This document shows, one piece after another, positions 61,576 to 64,000 of a DNA stretch of 64,000 bases (position 1 is the stretch's first letter; each line of letters starts with the position of its first letter). The position numbers and the translations under genes were made by a program. Origin of the DNA: Arthrobacter sp. CAN_C5 (lineage in GTDB: Bacteria; Actinomycetota; Actinomycetes; Actinomycetales; Micrococcaceae); contig NZ_JAGGMZ010000001.1 in assembly GCF_017875735.1 (NCBI RefSeq), positions 682,001 to 746,000 of the forward strand, in the 5' to 3' direction. The notes beneath the pieces were generated by a model. That model saw only the letters and a program-made list of their open reading frames with translations, searched no databases and was not told the origin of the DNA.

Positions 61576-62684
61576 CCGATACAACCGAACGGGTGATCGA
61601 CGCTGCGGCGGAGCTGCCCGACGCGCCGCAGGCCGGAGAGCTGAACGAGCCGGGGCAGGCCGAGGCGCGCATCGCTGGGCCAGTCACTTTCGCCAAGGCC
61701 CTGAACGCAGCACTGGCCGATGCCATGGAAGCCGACAGTTCGGTGGTCATGTTCGGTGAAGACGTCGGCGCACTGGGGGGCGTGTTCAGGATTACCGACG
61801 GGCTCACCGCACGGTTCGGCACCAGCCGCTGCTTCGACACTCCGCTCGCGGAGGCGGGGATCATGGGGATGGCAGTCGGGATGGCGATGAACGGGATCCG
61901 GCCCGTGGTCGAGATGCAGTTCGACGCGTTCGCCTACCCGGCCTTCGAGCAGGTGGTCAGCCACGTCGCCAAGATGCCGAACCGCACCAAGGGCAAGGTC
62001 AAACTGCCGATAGTCATCCGCATCCCCTACGCTGGCGGCATCGGCGGGGTCGAGCACCACTGTGACTCCTCTGAGTCCTACTACGCCCACACCCCTGGTC
62101 TGACAGTCCTTGCGCCGGCAACGGTCCGGGACGCCTACACCATGTTGCGCGAGGCGATCAGCTACCCGGATCCGGTGGTCTTCCTGGAACCGAAAAAGCT
62201 GTACTGGTCCAAGGAAGTGCTGGACCTGGCGGAACTGAGGGAAACCTTCGAAGCCAGCACCGCGGCGCCGAGCATCGGCCGGGCCGTAGTGGCCCGCGCC
62301 GGCACTGATGCGACCCTGGTCGCGTATGGGCCGTCGGTACCCACCGCGATGGCCGCCGCTGCCGCAGCGGCTGAGGAAGGCCGGTCGCTCGAGGTGATCG
62401 ATGTGCGGTCGATCGTCCCGTTCGATGACGAAACAGTCTGCGCGAGCGTGCGCAAGACGGGACGGGCTGTGGTGATCGCTGAAGCGCCCGGGTTCGCGTC
62501 CGTCGCGTCCGAGATCGTGGCCCGCATCCAGGAGCGCTGCTTCCATTCGCTGGCGGCGCCTGTGCGCCGGGTGACCGGATTCGACGTGCCGTATCCGTCA
62601 CCGAAGCTGGAACACTTCTTCCTGCCCAGCGTTGACCGTATCCTTGACACCGTCGACGAACTGCAGTGGGAGGATCAGGCGTGA
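61572..62684 (+). CDS. bkdB: 2-oxoacid dehydrogenase E1 component, beta subunit
   Basis: 370 residues. The transketolase pyrimidine domain begins TFAKALNAALADAMEADSSV, then VVMFGEDVGALGGVFRIT, the FDTPLAEAGIMGMAVGMA block, IPYAGGIGGVEHHCDSSES and the C-terminal transketolase domain (LEVIDVRSIVPFDDETV). Starts with an ATGA overlap of the E1 alpha stop. Confidence 0.93.
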   Translation: MTDTTERVIDAAAELPDAPQAGELNEPGQAEARIAGPVTFAKALNAALADAMEADSSVVMFGEDVGALGGVFRITDGLTARFGTSRCFDTPLAEAGIMGMAVGMAMNGIRPVVEMQFDAFAYPAFEQVVSHVAKMPNRTKGKVKLPIVIRIPYAGGIGGVEHHCDSSESYYAHTPGLTVLAPATVRDAYTMLREAISYPDPVVFLEPKKLYWSKEVLDLAELRETFEASTAAPSIGRAVVARAGTDATLVAYGPSVPTAMAAAAAAAEEGRSLEVIDVRSIVPFDDETVCASVRKTGRAVVIAEAPGFASVASEIVARIQERCFHSLAAPVRRVTGFDVPYPSPKLEHFFLPSVDRILDTVDELQWEDQA

Positions 62685-64000
62685 GCGCTACAACTGCCAG
62701 CGCACCGGCGCCGGCCACTGGGATGCAGGTCTTTAATCTCCCCGACCTGGGCGAAGGCCTGACCGAGGCGGAACTGGTGAACTGGCTGGTCGCCGAGGGC
62801 GACGTCGTCGTGGTGGACCAGGCCATCGCAGAGGTGGAGACCGCGAAGTCCGTCGTGGAGGTGCCGTCGCCGTTCGCGGGGGTGGTCGAGAAACTCCACG
62901 GCAGCGCGGGAGAGACAATCGACGTCGGGAAGCCGCTCATCTCAGTCCGCCCCGCGGACCAGGCTGGAGTCACGTCGCCTTCGGCGGCCGAAGAGACCTA
63001 CCGGCAAGAAGAGCGTGCCGGGATCACCCCGCCCCAGGACCGCGAACCCGTGGCCGCACCTGCGCCCGACGAGGGGTCCGGAAATGTCCTGATCGGCTAC
63101 GGCACCCCCGGCGGGCTCGCCTCCGGGAGGCGGCGACGTCCCAAGCATCAGGGTGCGGCCGCAAACCCGCAGCAGGTCGCCGTCACCCCCCACGCCGCCG
63201 CCAGTGAGGTGTCCACTCGCCAGGCACCCCTGTTTATCTCCCCGCTGGTCCGCAAACTCGCGCGGGATGCGGGCCTGCGGGCAGTCGACCTCACCGGTTC
63301 GGGCCCCGACGGCATGGTCCTGCGCCGGGACGTGGAGTTGCACCTCGGCCGGTCCGCCGCCCAGCCGCCGTCCGACGGCGAAGCCACCGCGGCTGTTTCC
63401 GCGCCCGCCGTTCCGGCAACCGACGTTCCGGCAACCGCAGCTCCGGGCGTTCCCTCCGCGGAATCCTCGACCGATCGCAAATCCGGCCTGGGCATCTCCA
63501 CCCGCACGCCCGTGAAGGGAGTGCGGAAGACGGTCGCCGACAACATGTCGCGCAGCCGGCGCGAAATACCCGAGGCAACGGTCTGGGTGGACGTCGACGC
63601 CACGGCACTGATGGACCTGCGCGCTTCGCTCAAAAGCACCGATCCGGACGGCACTCCCGGTCTGTTGGCCTTCGTAGCGCGGTTCGTGACGGCCGGGCTG
63701 GCGAAGTACCCGGAGTTGAACACCAGGATCATCACCGACGAGGGAGGGAGCCAGGAAATCCTCGGGTTTGATGGGGTGAACCTCGGGATTGCAGCCCAGA
63801 CCCCTCGCGGGCTGATGGTGCCCTGTGTGCAGCGGGCCGATGCCCTGAGCGCGCGCGGGCTGGACACCGAGATCCGGCGGCTTACCGCCGTCGTCAGGGA
63901 AGGAAAGGCGACCCCCGCCGAACTGACCTCGGGCACCTTCACCCTGAACAACTACGGCGTGTTTGGTGTGGACGGCAGCGCCGCGATCATCAATCACCCG
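62681..64000 (+). CDS. bkdC: dihydrolipoamide acyltransferase E2, partial
   Basis: GTG start overlapping the E1 beta stop (GTGA). 440 codons lie in the window and the gene runs off the right end. One lipoyl domain near residues 10-90 (lipoyl Lys in EVETAKSVVEVPS), an Ala/Pro linker, a peripheral-subunit-binding domain (ISPLVRKLARDAGLRAVDLT), a second Ala/Pro linker and the catalytic domain (VKGVRKTVADNMSRS, LNNYGVFGVDGSAAIINHP at the edge). The catalytic HxxxD is beyond the window. Confidence 0.9.
   Translation, partial: MSATTASAPAPATGMQVFNLPDLGEGLTEAELVNWLVAEGDVVVVDQAIAEVETAKSVVEVPSPFAGVVEKLHGSAGETIDVGKPLISVRPADQAGVTSPSAAEETYRQEERAGITPPQDREPVAAPAPDEGSGNVLIGYGTPGGLASGRRRRPKHQGAAANPQQVAVTPHAAASEVSTRQAPLFISPLVRKLARDAGLRAVDLTGSGPDGMVLRRDVELHLGRSAAQPPSDGEATAAVSAPAVPATDVPATAAPGVPSAESSTDRKSGLGISTRTPVKGVRKTVADNMSRSRREIPEATVWVDVDATALMDLRASLKSTDPDGTPGLLAFVARFVTAGLAKYPELNTRIITDEGGSQEILGFDGVNLGIAAQTPRGLMVPCVQRADALSARGLDTEIRRLTAVVREGKATPAELTSGTFTLNNYGVFGVDGSAAIINHP

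Noticed and set aside
60367-61584. 405-codon open frame opposite the E1 alpha gene
   Set aside because: Antisense shadow of a conserved thiamine-diphosphate enzyme.
1-64000. CRISPR arrays, tRNA or rRNA genes, prophage
   Set aside because: I saw no regularly spaced repeats, no cloverleaf with a GGTTCGA-type T-arm in the right context, and no phage structural genes.

Overview
The window comes from the chromosome of a high-GC Gram-positive bacterium, most likely an Arthrobacter-like member of the Micrococcaceae. The case rests on high GC, frequent GTG/TTG starts, a 32-residue bS22 ribosomal protein behind a small MerR-type HTH gene, an actinobacterial res/ccs cytochrome c cluster beside menA/E/B, DUF4229 and PLDc_N membrane proteins, class F sortase and RskA-type anti-sigma genes, and CebR-type operators. 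I saw no rRNA, tRNA, CRISPR array, phage or intact insertion sequence.

Layout. 0-14 kb is housekeeping: topA, a Ppx/GppA phosphatase, a TIM-barrel isomerase, proC, the trkH-trkA potassium system, acuC, an ArsR regulator, the HTH/bS22 pair, a HAD-IB phosphatase, a glutaredoxin-like protein, the NADH sensor rex, a membrane protein and YceI. 14-19 kb holds a phosphoglycerate-mutase-like phosphatase and the System II cytochrome c maturation genes (resA, ccdA, resB, ccsB). 19-23 kb holds two small membrane proteins and menB-menE-menA (menaquinone). 23-30 kb is mixed: a wall-anchored-looking protein, a VOC protein, a TerC family transporter behind a yybP-ykoY (manganese) riboswitch, a frameshifted phzF, a cupin, a TspO-like membrane protein and an ABC-F ATPase.

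30-59 kb carries a complete aerobic phenylacetate pathway split into blocks: paaJ-paaF-paaH, paaZ, paaI-paaK-paaR, paaABCDE and a distant paaG. Four copies of one 18-bp near-palindrome lie in front of paaJ, the paaZ/thioesterase divergent pair, paaI-paaK-paaR and paaABCDE. This predicts a single PaaR regulon, with paaG outside it. Between the blocks sit a methyltransferase, an SGNH hydrolase, a tyrosine phosphatase, a GNAT protein and a YdiI/MenI-like thioesterase. A full cellobiose uptake and hydrolysis operon (cebE-cebF-cebG-bglC-cebR) follows, controlled by two near-consensus CebR boxes flanking its promoter, then an S9 peptidase and a PadR/membrane-protein pair.

55.5-58.6 kb is a decaying cell-surface module: a frameshifted DUF4397 protein, an intact class F sortase, an ECF sigma factor with three lesions and an intact anti-sigma factor. 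The right end has an Lrp/AsnC regulator divergent from a branched-chain 2-oxoacid dehydrogenase operon (E1 alpha, E1 beta, and E2 running off the window).

No wholly new defence or metabolic system stood out. The best leads are the PaaR regulon, the tandem-hairpin intergenic region at 4.8-5.04 kb, the decayed sigma/sortase module, the nested inverted repeats at 59.6 kb and a possible attenuator leader in front of the ABC-F gene.
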